A stretch of 64,000 nt of DNA, taken from contig JAKSXM010000302.1 in the NCBI GenBank assembly GCA_022575985.1, positions 1-64,000 on the forward strand, given 5' to 3'. Every line of letters begins with the position of its first letter. Positions within the stretch are counted from its first letter, which is position 1. Both the position numbers and the translations under genes were made by a program. Below, one piece after another: positions 1 to 9,360 of the stretch. The notes beneath the pieces are model-generated. The model was given only the letters and a program-made list of their open reading frames with translations, did not search any database and was not told the origin of the DNA. The stretch comes from Anagrus nilaparvatae. Lineage: Eukaryota > Arthropoda > Insecta > Hymenoptera > Mymaridae.

Positions 1-1352
1 AGCCTGGTAAACCGTTTTAATTTTAGATATTCTTTATTTTAAATATTGTTGCATTATTAGTAAACTTGGTTTATAAATAATTTTAACCAATTCATATTGT
101 TATATGTAAGTGGAACCCTACTACTAAAGTAGCAAAAATTTTAAAACTCTCTTTAACTATTTATATAATTTTTATTAAGCTCTATCACTTGTTGGACCGT
201 ATTAATTTGAGATTTTCTCTATTTAAAATATTATTATATTATTAGTAAACTTGGTTTATAAAGAATTTCAACTAATTCTATTGGTTTTATGAAAATGGAA
301 CCAAATTTTTAAAATAATAATTTTAAAACTTAGTTAAACTATTTATGACATTTTTTCTTGCTGTATAGCCTAGTAGACCCTATTAATTTTAGACATTCTA
401 TATTTTAAATATTGTTGCATTATTAGTAAACTAGGTTTATAAATAATTTTAACCAATTCATATTGTTATATGAAAGTGGAACCCTACTACTAAAATAGCC
501 AACATTTTAAAAATCTTTTAAACTATTTATATAATTTTTCTTAAGCTCTATCACTTTGTGGGCCGTATTAATTTAAGATTTTCTCTATTTTAAATATTTT
601 TATATTATTAGTAAACTTGGTTTATAAACAATTTCAACTTATTTTATTGGTTTTATGAAAATGGAACCAAACTTTTAAAATAATAATGTCAAAACTTAGT
701 TAAACTATTTATGATATTTTTTTTTGCTGTATAGCCTAATAGACCGTATTAATTTTAGATATTTTTTATTTTAAATATTATTTCATAATTAGTAAACTTG
801 GTTTATAAATAATTTTAACCAATTCAAATTGTTTTATGAAAGTGGAACCAAATTTCTAAAAAAATAATAATTTTAAAACTTAGTCAAACTATTTATGACA
901 TTTTTTCTTGCTGTAAAGCCTGGTAAACTATTTTAATTTTAGATATTCTTTATTTTAAGTATTGTTGCATTATTAATAAAATTGGTTTATAAATAATTTT
1001 AACCAATTCAAATGGTTTTATGAAAGTGGAATCTTACTACTAAAATAGCAAAAATATTAAAACTCTATTAAACTATTTATATAATTTTTATTAAGCTCTA
1101 TCACTTGGTGGGCCGTATTAATTTGAGATTTTCTCTATTTAAAATATTTTTATATTATTTGTAAACTTGGTTTATAAACACTTTCAACTAATTCTATTGG
1201 TTTTATGAAAAAGGAACCAAATTTAAAAAAAAATAATTTTAAATTTAGTTAAACTATTTATGACATTTAATCTTGCTGTATAGCCTAGTAGACCGTATTA
1301 ATCTTAGATATTCTTTATTTTAAATAATGTTGTATTATTAATAAAATTGGTT
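1..1352. repeat. AT-rich satellite array, A/B/C monomers
   Basis: Tandem satellite that defines the monomers. A starts AGCCTGGTAAACC or AGCCTAGTAGACC and is 177 bp (1-177, 367-543, 917-1093). B starts AGCTCTATCACTT and is 188-189 bp (178-366, 544-732, 1094-1281). C starts AGCCTAATAGACC, carries ATTATTTCATAATTAG and AAATTTCTAAAAAAATAA, and is 184 bp (733-916). All three share GTAAACTTGGTTTATAAA near the middle, so they come from one ancestral monomer. The order here is A-B-A-B-C-A-B and then a partial A (1282-1352, 71 bp) cut by the first retrotransposon fragment. No ORF, promoter or RNA gene was seen. Confidence 0.95.
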
Positions 1353-1600
1353 CTGATCATGTCATCCTACCTGGCCGAGTTGAAAGCGTTTTTGACGTCC
1401 AGCGTTACTAGAAGGACGTCCTTGCGAATTGCAGGCCGCTTTTCCCTCTCAGCCTCTACGGTATCCACGACATGCCGAATGGCGTCTATCGTGGAATGCC
1501 CTTCACGAAAACCATGCTGCTCCTCAAAGAGACCACCGCCCTCCTCGATTGCCCTTTTGAGCCTTGCCCGGAGCAAGCTCTCCAAAACCTTAGCAATGGT
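1353..1600 (-). pseudogene. Reverse transcriptase fragment (copy 1)
   Basis: ORF2 RT remnant. Motifs in order are VLESLLRARLKRAIEEGG, EEQHGFREGHSTIDAI (RT block 2/2a of non-LTR RTs) and LLVTLDVKNAFNS (block A, with the first catalytic Asp). The YADD block C, thumb and 3' end are absent, so it cannot encode an active RT. In this copy the Trp codon after NSAR is TAG where the other long copies read TGG. Upstream, the RT joins directly to the ORF2 start region (FKVLQGNMRHA) at 1600/1601 and out of frame with it, which marks the internal deletion of the endonuclease and the RT N-terminus. Confidence 0.85.
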
Positions 1601-2174
1601 GCGTGTCGCATGTTCCCTTGGAGAACCTTGAACATTTTCGATGACACCTGCTTATCGCCACAGCCTGAGCCTCCCGATAACTGGGGCAGTTTACCTCTCC
1701 AGGATAAAGCTCCGTGGAGCACTTATCCTTTCTGGTTTTACAGAGGAAGCACTCAGGCTTATCCTTGCTGCACTCTATCCTCTTATGGCCATCTTCACCA
1801 CACTTTAAACACGCCTTTCTTCTGTCTGGGCCTTTGCAGACATAATGGCTATGTCCATAACCCAGACACTTGTAGCAGCGCCTCACGTCTGCACGAAGGC
1901 GCACTCTACTCGATGTCCAGCCGATCTGGATTTTGCCCTTTTTGGCCAGGCGTAGAGCGTCGGCCTCAAGAAGGTCCACCACGGCCATCTGGCTTTTTGT
2001 GCCTTTGGTTTTGAAAATGGACACCTCGAATAGGTCTCCATTTTCGACACCTATGGCCTTGGCAAGAGCTGCCTGAATCTCCTGTTCATTCGCGACCCCA
2101 TCCAAATCTCAAATTTCGAGTTTTAGTGTCGGGATCAAGTCACGAACATTCGACTCAGGGCCCGTGACTGACTT
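1590..2174 (-). pseudogene. ORF1 Gag C-terminal fragment with CCHC zinc knuckles (copy 1)
   Basis: In retrotransposons Gag binds element RNA to form the RNP. Reading down the minus strand, the frame runs SVTGPESNVRDLI, then LEI, a TGA stop, then DLDGV. The ATG just after the stop (2103-2105) is an internal Met and not a native start. Downstream, 171 codons are open. Two CX2CX4HX4C knuckles are visible, CYKCLGYGHSHYVC and CLKCGEDGHKRIEC, followed by a partial third motif starting CFLC. This CCHC cluster is typical of R1-clade Gag. The frame ends artificially past the ORF2 start, at the deletion junction. The N-terminal half is missing. This and copy 16 are the two least damaged Gag remnants here, but both carry the upstream stop. 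Confidence 0.85.
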
Positions 2175-2176
2175 CA

Positions 2177-3123
2177 TACTCTATTAAACTATTTATATAA
2201 TTTTTCTTAAGCTCTATCACTTGGTGGGCCGTATTAATTTGATATTTTATATATTTTTATATTATTAGTAAACTTGGTTTATAAACAATTTCAACTAATT
2301 CTATTGGTTTTATGAAAATGGAACCAAATTTTTAAAATAATAATTTTAAAACTGAGTTTAACTATTTATGACATTTTTTCATGCTGTATAGCCTAGCAGA
2401 CCGTATTAATTTTAGATATTCTATATTTTAAATATTGTTGCATTATTAGTAAACTAGGTTTATAAATAATTTTAACCAATTCATATTGTTATATGAAAGT
2501 GGAACCCGACTACTAAAATAGCAAATATTTTAAAACTCTCTTAAACTATTTATATAATTTTTCTTAAGCTCTATCACTTTGTGGGCCGTATTAATTTAAG
2601 ATTTTCTCTATTTTAAATATTTTTATATTATTATTAAACTTGGTTTATAAACAATTTCAACTTATTCTATTGGTTTTATGAAAATGGAACCAAATTTTTA
2701 AAATAATAATGTTAAAACTTAGTTAAACTATTTATGATATTTTTTCTTGCTGTATAGCCTAGTAGACCGTATTAATTTTAGATATTCTTTATTTTAAATA
2801 TTATTTCATAATTAGTAAACTTGGTTTTTAAATAATTTTAACCAATTCAAATGGTTTTATGAAAGTGGAACCAAATTTCTAAAAAAATAATAATTTTAAA
2901 ACTTAGTTAAACTATTTATGACATTTTTTCTTGCTGTATAGCCTGGTAAACCGTTTTAATTTTAGATATTCTTTATTTTAAATATTGTTGCTTTATTAAT
3001 AAACTTGGTTTAAAAATAATTTTAACCAATTCAAATTGTTATATGAAAGTGGAACCTTACTAAGAAAATAGCAAAAATTTTAAAACTCTTTTAAACTATT
3101 AATATAATTTTTCTTAAGCTCTA
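2177..3123. repeat. Satellite segment
   Basis: A/B/C satellite. It starts with the last 33 bp of the A monomer interrupted by copy 1 and then runs B-A-B-C-A before being interrupted after AGCTCTA by the 1.67-kb insert. The first B has the shortened form with GATATTTTATATATT, which lacks about 9 bp and is common beside retro copies. No coding potential. Confidence 0.92.
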
Positions 3124-4797
3124 TTGTGACGTCCGACGTTCAAAATTTTTTCCGTGTACATGAAGATTTTTTTTTTGTATACGAAACGAGGGTTTTTTTG
3201 TTTGATAAAAACCTAGTTTGAACGTCATGACATGGCAATTGTTAATAATAATTTTGTTAAATTATTATATATTTTATTAAACTCTATTAATTAAAAATAG
3301 CGATTCTCGCAATATAAAATTAATGTTATCTATTGCCAAGCCAAAAGAGTCATTTTCTCTCACGGGTTTCCATACCAAATAAATAAAGAAAACTTGGAAA
3401 ATGAGAAAACCCATATTTAAAATTTGATTTTCACTTTTGGTTAATTTTAAGAACTAAATGTATTTCAAACTAGCAATTTATGAAGCTCAAATGCGAGAAA
3501 TAGATTGCCAGTTCGGAAAACATTTTTAGGATTTATTTTTGATATTTTCTAGCAAATAAACTAAAACCACGAGTTTTAGTAATAATAACTTTTTGAAAAC
3601 TGAGATCCGAGAATTGAATCAAAATACTAGATTTTCACTTTTTGAAAATCTCAGTATAAAGAAAGGACTTAAATTTTCCTCACGATTAATTTCCCGGCTC
3701 TCATATATAAAAAATATAGAATTTGATATTTTAAATTCTAAAAAAATAATGTTAAGTTATACTTTATTGTTATGACATAAAACAGAAAATTGTTTCATTT
3801 TAAGGTTTCAAAATTTAAAACCCAAATACTATCCTCTGAAAAGGGAAATTCTCAGTTGAATCGAGTTGGGTAATAGAATTTTGATACTTTATTTTGAATC
3901 ATTTTTTTTAAATAAATAACATAAGTTATTCGGAAAAAGCTTAAAATAAGACAAAAATATTTAATTCAAAGTTAAAAATTTTAGTTAAAAATTTCCCGTG
4001 TACATTGAAATGCAAATTAGTCTTTTTGTTATAAAAATACATAAATTAACAACAATCCGTCCAGGGGACATCGTAAGACACCCGGGTTATCAAATTTTTC
4101 CCACTCCGTTTAAATAGATAAACCTACTATAGGTAAAAGTAGTCTATTTTTCTAGGAGAGGTATTTTTGACTATTGGGGAATTTTTATCACCCAATAGAA
4201 AAATGACATATCAATCCGACGCGTGGGAGATTTTAAAGAGTAGGGAACTAGTATCTTTATCAAATTTTCATAAATACCCAAAGTCAGGCTGAAAAAGGTC
4301 TTCTAGTTTTTGAACTCAAACCCGCAGTACTCGCGACATTATTAAACTTTGAATTAAATAATTATAAAAATGTTTAAAATATTTTCAACTTATAAATTAT
4401 TTCAATTGATAATTATTAATAATTTTATAAGCAGTTGTGAAGTTCCTCACTTAAAAGGTTTATATTTTGAAAAGCTTTTAAAAATAAAAAAATTTATTAA
4501 ATTCAAATTTTTTTGAAATTACATATTTATTTTTCCAATTATTTCCAACTGTACCAAAGAAAACCTAAAGAAAGTAAGTAATCATTTATTTATTTTATTC
4601 ATTTTATAATTTATTAATTATATTTAACAACATCTAAAGATCAAGGTAGTCAGTACGGCCCTGGAGGAAAATTCAGGGACAGTCCTCCTAAAAATAGAAT
4701 CCAAATAAATGCTTGAATATTCTTCGAGTTAAAGATTTATTTGTCAAACTTTATATTTAAATATTTTTGTAAGACTCCGTTTAAGAGTCCATTACAA
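3124..4797. mobile_element. 1.67-kb non-coding AT-rich insertion in the satellite, type uncertain
   Basis: Non-satellite DNA that interrupts a B monomer. The left satellite ends AAGCTCTA and the right one resumes TATCATTTAGTGGGCC, where intact copies read CTATCACTTGGTGGGCC. Two readings fit. One is a TA-flanked DNA transposon remnant with weak terminal inverted repeats (TTGTGACG against TTGTAATG). The other is an LTR-like unit with TGT...ACA ends (3125-4796) and an imperfect 4-bp duplication (CTAT/ATAT). A 10-bp inverted pair lies near the left end (GACGTTCAAA 3135-3144, TTTGAACGTC 3217-3226). CCGTGTACAT occurs twice (3152 and 3996). The longest ORF (3593-3775, 60 aa) is AT-rich and has no recognisable domain. 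I identify no family. Confidence 0.6.
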
Positions 4798-5925
4798 TAT
4801 CATTTAGTGGGCCGTATTAATTTGAGAATTTCTCTATTTTAAATATTTTTATATTATTAGTAAACTTGGTTTATAAACAATTTTAATTAATTCAATTGGT
4901 TTTATGAAAGTGGTTCCAAATTTTTAAAATAATAATTTTAAAACTTAGTTAAACTATTTATGACATTTTTTCTTGCTGTATAGCCTATTAGACCGTATTA
5001 ATTTTAGATATCCTTTATTTTAAATATTGTTTCATTATAAGTAAACTTGGTTTATAAATTTAATTTTAATTTCTTTAATTTTAAAACTAAGTTAAACTAT
5101 TTATAAAATTTTTCTTGCTGTATAGCCTGGTAAACCGTTTTAATTTTAGATATTCTTTATTTTAAATATTCTTGCATTATTAGTAAACTTGGTTTATAAA
5201 TAATTTTAACCAATTCAAATTGTTATATGAAAGTGGAACCTTACTACGAAAATAGCAAAAATTTTAAATAACTATTAAACTATTAATATAATTTTTCCTA
5301 AGCTATATCACTTGGTGGGCCGTATTAATTTGAGATTTTCTCTATTTTAAATATTTTTATATTATTAGTAAACTTGGTTTATAAACAATTTTAATTAATT
5401 CAATTGGTTTTATGAAAGTGGTTCCAAATTTTTAAAATAATAATTTTAAAACTTAGTTAAATTATTTATAACATTTTTCTTGCTGTAAGGCCTGGTAGAA
5501 CGTTTTAATTTTTGATCTTCTTTATTTTAAATATTGTTGCATTAATAGTAAACTTGGTTTATAAATAATTTTAACCAATTCAAATTGTTATATGAAAGTG
5601 GAACCTTACTACTAAAATAGCAAAAATTTTAAAACTCTCTTTAACTATTTATATAATTTTTATTAAGCTCTATCACTTGTTGGACCGTATTAATTTGAGA
5701 TTTTCTCTATTTAAAATATTTTTATATTATTAGTTAACTTGGTTTATAAACAATTTCAACTAATTCTATTGGTTTTATTAAAATGGAACCAAATTTTTAA
5801 AAAAATAATTTTAAAACTTAGTTAAAGTATTTATGACATTTTTTCTTGCTGTATAGCCTAGTAGACCGTATTAATCTTAGATATTCTTTATTTTAAATAT
5901 TGTTGGATTATTAATAAAATTGGTT
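4798..5925. repeat. Satellite segment
   Basis: A/B/C satellite that resumes after the 1.67-kb insert. One unit is visibly shortened and rearranged (TTTAATTTTAATTTCTTTAA near 5058-5080), so this stretch is more degraded than the central arrays. It ends with 71 bp of an A monomer carrying the variant AATCTTAGATATTC, the base pattern seen directly left of nearly every retro fragment. Confidence 0.9.
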
Positions 5926-6218
5926 CTGATCATGTCATCCCACCTGGCCGAGTTGAAAGCGTTTTTGACGTCCAGCGTTACTAGAAGGATGTCCTTGCGA
6001 ATTGCAGGCCGCTTTTCCCTCTCAGCCTCTACGGTATCCACGACATGCCGAATGGCGTCTATCGTGGAATGCCCTTCACGAAAACCATGCTGCTCCTCAG
6101 AGTGACCACCGCCCTCCTCGATTGCCCTTCTGAGCCTTGCCCGGAGCAAGCTCTCCAAAACATTACCAATGGTATTTAACATACACAAAGGTCTGTAAGA
6201 TGATGGAGAGTCCGGCAC
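5926..6218 (-). pseudogene. Reverse transcriptase N-terminal fragment (copy 2)
   Basis: Starts with PDSPSSYRPLCMLNTIGNVLE, the conserved RT block 1 region (S-YRP-L) of non-LTR elements. It continues through QHGFREGHSTIDAI and LVTLDVKNAFNSARWDDMI (block A with the first catalytic Asp), then runs into satellite-encoded residues. Blocks B to E, including YADD, are absent. Comparison with the other copies places their internal deletion at the Thr-Ile of LNTIGN. There, other copies read TRTIAKVLES because ORF2 start sequence has been joined to the RT. Confidence 0.87.
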
Positions 6219-7129
6219 CCCCCTTGCCCTTGTTCAAGAGCACGAGACATGCCACCTGCCACTGCTTTGGGAACACTCCAGCCACCAAACACGCATTCAG
6301 GGAAGAGAGCACCGACGATCCGTTCAGTCGACGCCGCGTCCATCATGTTGTCGGACCCCCGGTACAACTTGCCCATTACGACTTTGTAACCTAGGCCCCA
6401 GGGCTCCTTGTTTACATCTTCGCGTAATGAACGCAGACAACGAGCCTTGCTTTGACGCATGGCCTTGGCCAGCCGGTGTTTGGCGTCCTTATGATCCTGA
6501 GAAAGAACGGCGTCCTCAGGTCTGTCCCGTGCTCTTTGCACCTTTCGTCGTGTCCTGTGGCATTCCTTCCAGAGCTCAGCTATTTCGCGAGTCCACCAGT
6601 ACACTGGCTTTCTCCCTTTCCAGGGCCTGCGGCGAGGCATCTAGGCATCACAAGCCCCGCATAATAGAGACGTTACTTTCTTAACTAAGATTTCAGCCTC
6701 ATGGGGACTTGTGGCCCCTCCATGCCAAGCGGGGATGGACGCTGACTCGATTCGAAGATACTCTTCGAATCTGTCTTCGTCCATTTTTGGGACGTTCCAA
6801 CCCAAGGGGCGCCTCCTGTACGGAGGTTGTTGTGAGGTTCCTTCCAATACCCGGAAGGCGATGTATTGATGATCACTACCATTGTATTGTTCATCCATCA
6901 CCCTGCAGTCGCCTATTCTCCCGGACGCAGCTTCTATAGCGAATTTTATGTCCGGAATAGAGACACCCAAACTCGTCCTCTCGTAGGTGGGCCTGTTGCC
7001 TCTATTCTGGACCACTAGTTTGCACCTAGTGGCAATTTCGAGCACCATTCGTCCCCTGGGGTTAGTCGTTCGCATTCCCCATTCCAGAGCCCTGGCGTTG
7101 AAGTCTCCACCAAGGATGACGCCACCAGT
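6219..7129 (-). pseudogene. APE-type endonuclease C-terminal half plus linker (copy 2)
   Basis: ORF2 endonuclease nicks target DNA to prime reverse transcription. Visible APE-family motifs are LGGDFNARALEWG (the GDFNA metal and catalytic motif) and QYNGSDHQYI (the C-terminal SDH motif). After these come a VPKMDEDRFEEYL stretch and the linker with MPRRRPWKGRKPVYWWT, which is characteristic of R1-clade ORF2 between endonuclease and RT. One TAG (at about 6641-6643) splits an otherwise continuous frame just before MPRRR. The catalytic N-terminal half of the endonuclease (the first Asn and Glu motifs) is deleted. The frame is lost near 6219, where a G-rich run precedes PDSPSSYRPL, consistent with a small indel. 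Confidence 0.85.
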
Positions 7130-7436
7130 TAAACACGCCTTACTTCTGTGTGGGCCTTTGCAGACATATTGGCTATGTCCATAACCCAGACATTTGTAGC
7201 AGCGCCTCACGTCTGCACGGAGGCGCACTCTACTCGATGCCCAGTCGATCTGGATTTTTGTGCCTTTGGTTTTGAAAATGGACACCTCGAATAGGTCTCC
7301 ATTTCAACACCTATGGCCTTGGCAAGAGCTGCCTGAATCTCCTGTTCTTTCGTGACCCCATCCAAATCTCAAATTTCGAGTTTTAGTGTCGGGATCAAGT
7401 CACGAACATTCGACTCAGGGCCCGTGACGGACTTCA
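7130..7436 (-). pseudogene. Gag fragment fused to endonuclease (copy 2)
   Basis: Carries the SVTGPES-like upstream stretch, the shared TGA before DLDG, the EQEIQAALAKAIG segment and one CCHC knuckle, CYKCLGYGHSQYVC. About 22 residues between KTKGTK and IQI (the SQMAVVDLLEADALRLAKK region of other copies) are missing in frame. Both deletion ends lie in similar CTGGNTTTT sequence, which suggests microhomology or slippage. The Gag frame then runs straight into endonuclease sequence at about 7129/7130 (ACLT followed by GGVILGGDFNA). This fusion was produced by deletion and is not a natural polyprotein. Confidence 0.8.
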
Positions 7437-8086
7437 AACTCTATTAAACTATTTATATAATTTTTCTTAAGCTCTATCACTTGGTGGGCCGTATTAATTT
7501 GAGATTTTATATATTTTTATATTATTAGTAAACTTGGTTTATAAACGATTTCAACTAATTCTATTGGTTTTATGAAAATGGAACCAAATTTTTAAAATAA
7601 TAATTTTAAAACTTAGTTAAACTATTTATGACATTTTTTCTTGCTTTAAGGCCTGGTAGACCGTTTTAATTTTAGATATTCTATATTTTAAATATTGTTG
7701 CATTATTAGTAAACTAGGTTTATAAATAATTTTAACCAATTCATATTGTTATATGAAAGTGGAACCCTACTACTAAAATAGCAAACATTTTAAAACTCTT
7801 TTAAACTATTTATATAATTTTTCTTAAGCTCTATCACTTTGTGGACCGTATTAATTTAAGATTTTCTCTATTTTAAATATTTTTATATTATTGGTAAACT
7901 TGGTTTATAAACAATTTCAACTTATTCTATTGGTTTTATGAAAATGGAACCAAATTTTTAAAATAATAATGTTAAAACTTAGTTAAACTATTTATGACAT
8001 TTTTTCTTGCTGTATAGCCTAGTAGACCGTATTAATCTTAGATATTCTTTATTTTAAATATTGTTGGATTATTAATAAAATTGGTT
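7437..8086. repeat. Satellite segment between copies 2 and 3
   Basis: The last 33 bp of A, then B (short TATATATT form), A (AGGCCTGGTAGACC variant), B (TTTGTGGACCG variant) and 71 bp of A. The same monomer order and variants recur at 17437-18086, just before copy 10. No coding potential. Confidence 0.9.
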
Positions 8087-8446
8087 CTGATCATGTCATC
8101 CCACCTGGCCGAGTTGAAAGCGTTTTTGACGTCCAGCGTTACTAGAAGGACGTCCTTGCGAATTGCAGGCCGCTTTTCCCTCTCAGCCTCTACGGTATCC
8201 ACGACATGCCGAATGGCATCTATCGTGGAATGCCCTTCACGAAAACCATGCTGCTCCTCAGAGAGACCACCGCCCTCCTCGATTGCCCTTCTGAGCCTTG
8301 CCCGGAGCAAGCTCTCCAAAACCTTACCAATGGTGCGTGTCGCATGTTCCCTTGGAGAACCTTGAACATTTTCGGTGACACCTGCTTCTCGCCGCAGCCA
8401 GAGCCTCCCGATAACTGGGGCAGTTTACCTCTCCAGGATAAAGCTC
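8087..8446 (-). mobile_element. R1-like fragment, copy 3 (360 bp, truncated)
   Basis: Has the normal long-form left junction and the RT segment (EEQHGFREGHS, LDVKNAFNSARWDDMI) plus the ORF2 start. It stops at AAGCTCT inside the ORF1/ORF2 overlap and continues directly as satellite B sequence (ATTTTATATATTTTT). Retro AAAGCTCC and satellite TTAAGCTCT share the AAGCTC core, so the break looks like a microhomology-mediated deletion of about 460 bp of Gag plus the A tail and the B head. It shares the rare CGCCGCAGCC variant with copy 15. Confidence 0.85.
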
Positions 8447-9360
8447 TATTTTATATATTTTTATATTATTAGCAAACTTGGTTTATAAACAATTTCAACT
8501 AATTCTATTGGTTTTATGAAAATGGAACCAAATTTTTAAAATAATAATTTTAAAACTTAGTTAAACTATTTATGACATTTTTTCTTGCTGTATAGCCTGG
8601 TAAACCGTTTTAATTTTAGATATTCTTTATTTTAAATATTTTTGCTTTATTAGTAAACTTGGTTTATAAATAATTTTAACCTATTCATATTGTTATATGA
8701 AAGTGGAACCCTGCTACTAAAATAGCAAAAATTTTAAAACTCTCTTTAACTATTTATATAATTTTTATTAAGCTCTATCACTTGTTGGACCGTATTAATT
8801 TGAGATTTTCTCTATTTAATATATTATTATATTTTTAGTAAACTTGGTTTATAAAGAATTTCAACTAATTCTATTGGTTTTATGAAAATGGAACCAAATT
8901 TTTAAAATAATAATTTTAAAACTTAGTTAAACTATTTATGACATTTTTTCTTGCTGTATAGCCTAGTAGACCGTTTTAATTTTAGATAATCTATATTTTA
9001 AATATTGTTGCATTATTAGTAAACTAGGTTTATAAATAATTTTAACCAATTCATACTGTTATATGAAAGTGGAACCCTACTATTAAAATAGCAAACATTT
9101 TAAAACTCTCTTAAACTATTTATATAATTTTTCATAAGCTCTATCACTTTGTGGGCCGTATTAATTTAAGATTTTCTCTATTTTAAATATTTTTATAGTA
9201 TTAGTAAACTTGGTTTATAAATAATTTCAACTTATTCTATTGGTTTTATGAAAATGGAACCAAATTTTTAAAATAATAATGTTAAAACTTAGTTAAACTA
9301 TTTAAGATATTTTTTCTTGCTGTATAGCCTAGTAGACCGTATTAATCTTAGATATTCTTT
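8447..9360. repeat. Satellite segment between copies 3 and 4
   Basis: Partial B, then A (AGCCTGGTAAACC at 8594 with TTTTTGCTTTATTAG), B, A, B and the first 35 bp of A. The distance from 8594 to the start of copy 4 is 767 bp. The same 767-bp arrangement precedes copy 13 (37267-38034). It also precedes copy 17 once the 461-bp insert and its duplication are subtracted. Confidence 0.9.

Larger units (their letters stand above)
1353..2176 (-). mobile_element. R1-like non-LTR retrotransposon fragment, copy 1 (long form, 824 bp)
   Basis: Minus-strand fragment. In element order it has the C-terminal half of ORF1 (Gag), the first codons of ORF2, a large internal deletion, and a short RT segment. It replaces bases 72-144 of an A monomer: 71 bp of A lie at its left (1282-1352) and the last 33 bp of A at its right (2177-2209). 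There is no 3' UTR, poly(A) tail or target-site duplication at its edges, so it is a piece of an element and not a normal 3'-anchored LINE insertion. Long-form relatives are at 11621, 18087, 36230, 43405 and 45611. Confidence 0.9.
5926..7436 (-). mobile_element. R1-like retrotransposon fragment, copy 2 (1511 bp, keeps endonuclease and RT)
   Basis: The most informative copy. Its outer junctions are the same as the long form: satellite ATTGGTT joined to CTGATCATG at the left, and GACTTCA joined to AACTCTATTAAAC at the right. Internally it keeps the endonuclease C-terminal half, the linker and the RT N-terminus, all of which are lost in every other copy. It lacks the second zinc knuckle, the Gag C-terminus and the ORF2 start. 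It therefore comes from the same ancestral insertion by a different internal deletion. Defects seen are the shared Gag stop, a 1-nt loss in Gag near 7303, an in-frame Gag deletion, one TAG between endonuclease and linker, and a frameshift near 6219. Confidence 0.9.

Noticed and set aside
1347..1631. 94-aa plus-strand ORF repeated at 8081, 11615, 18081, 36224 and 43399
   Set aside because: Antisense to the RT block containing QHGFREGHS and LDVKNAFNS, which is a clear RT signature on the minus strand.
1486..1722. 76-79 aa minus-strand ORF starting MLHGALS, seen at most copies
   Set aside because: It is the ORF2 5' region (FKVLQGNM) read in frame with its upstream Gag overlap and, past the deletion, the RT in the wrong frame. 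It is not a separate gene.
1472..2014. Plus-strand ORFs of 172-180 codons recurring at nearly every retro copy (for example 1472, 10656, 11740, 18206, 35265, 43524)
   Set aside because: They are antisense shadows of Gag/RT sequence. Their recurrence reflects recent DNA duplication and not protein conservation, and their Cys/Pro-rich translation has no recognisable domain.
1590..2105. The ATG after the shared TGA as the true start of a domesticated Gag gene
   Set aside because: The open frame continues upstream in the same register with Gag-like sequence interrupted only by the TGA. The downstream frame is broken at several different places in other copies, and the ORF ends at a deletion artefact. 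There is no sign of purifying selection by eye.
3593..3775. 60-aa ORF inside the 1.67-kb insert
   Set aside because: Short, Lys/Ile/Leu/Ser-rich in AT-rich DNA, with no domain or context. A chance ORF is the best explanation.
5877..7285. Copy 2 as an active or recently active element
   Set aside because: It lacks Gag-N, endonuclease-N, RT blocks B to E and the 3' end, and it has stops and frameshifts. It cannot move autonomously.
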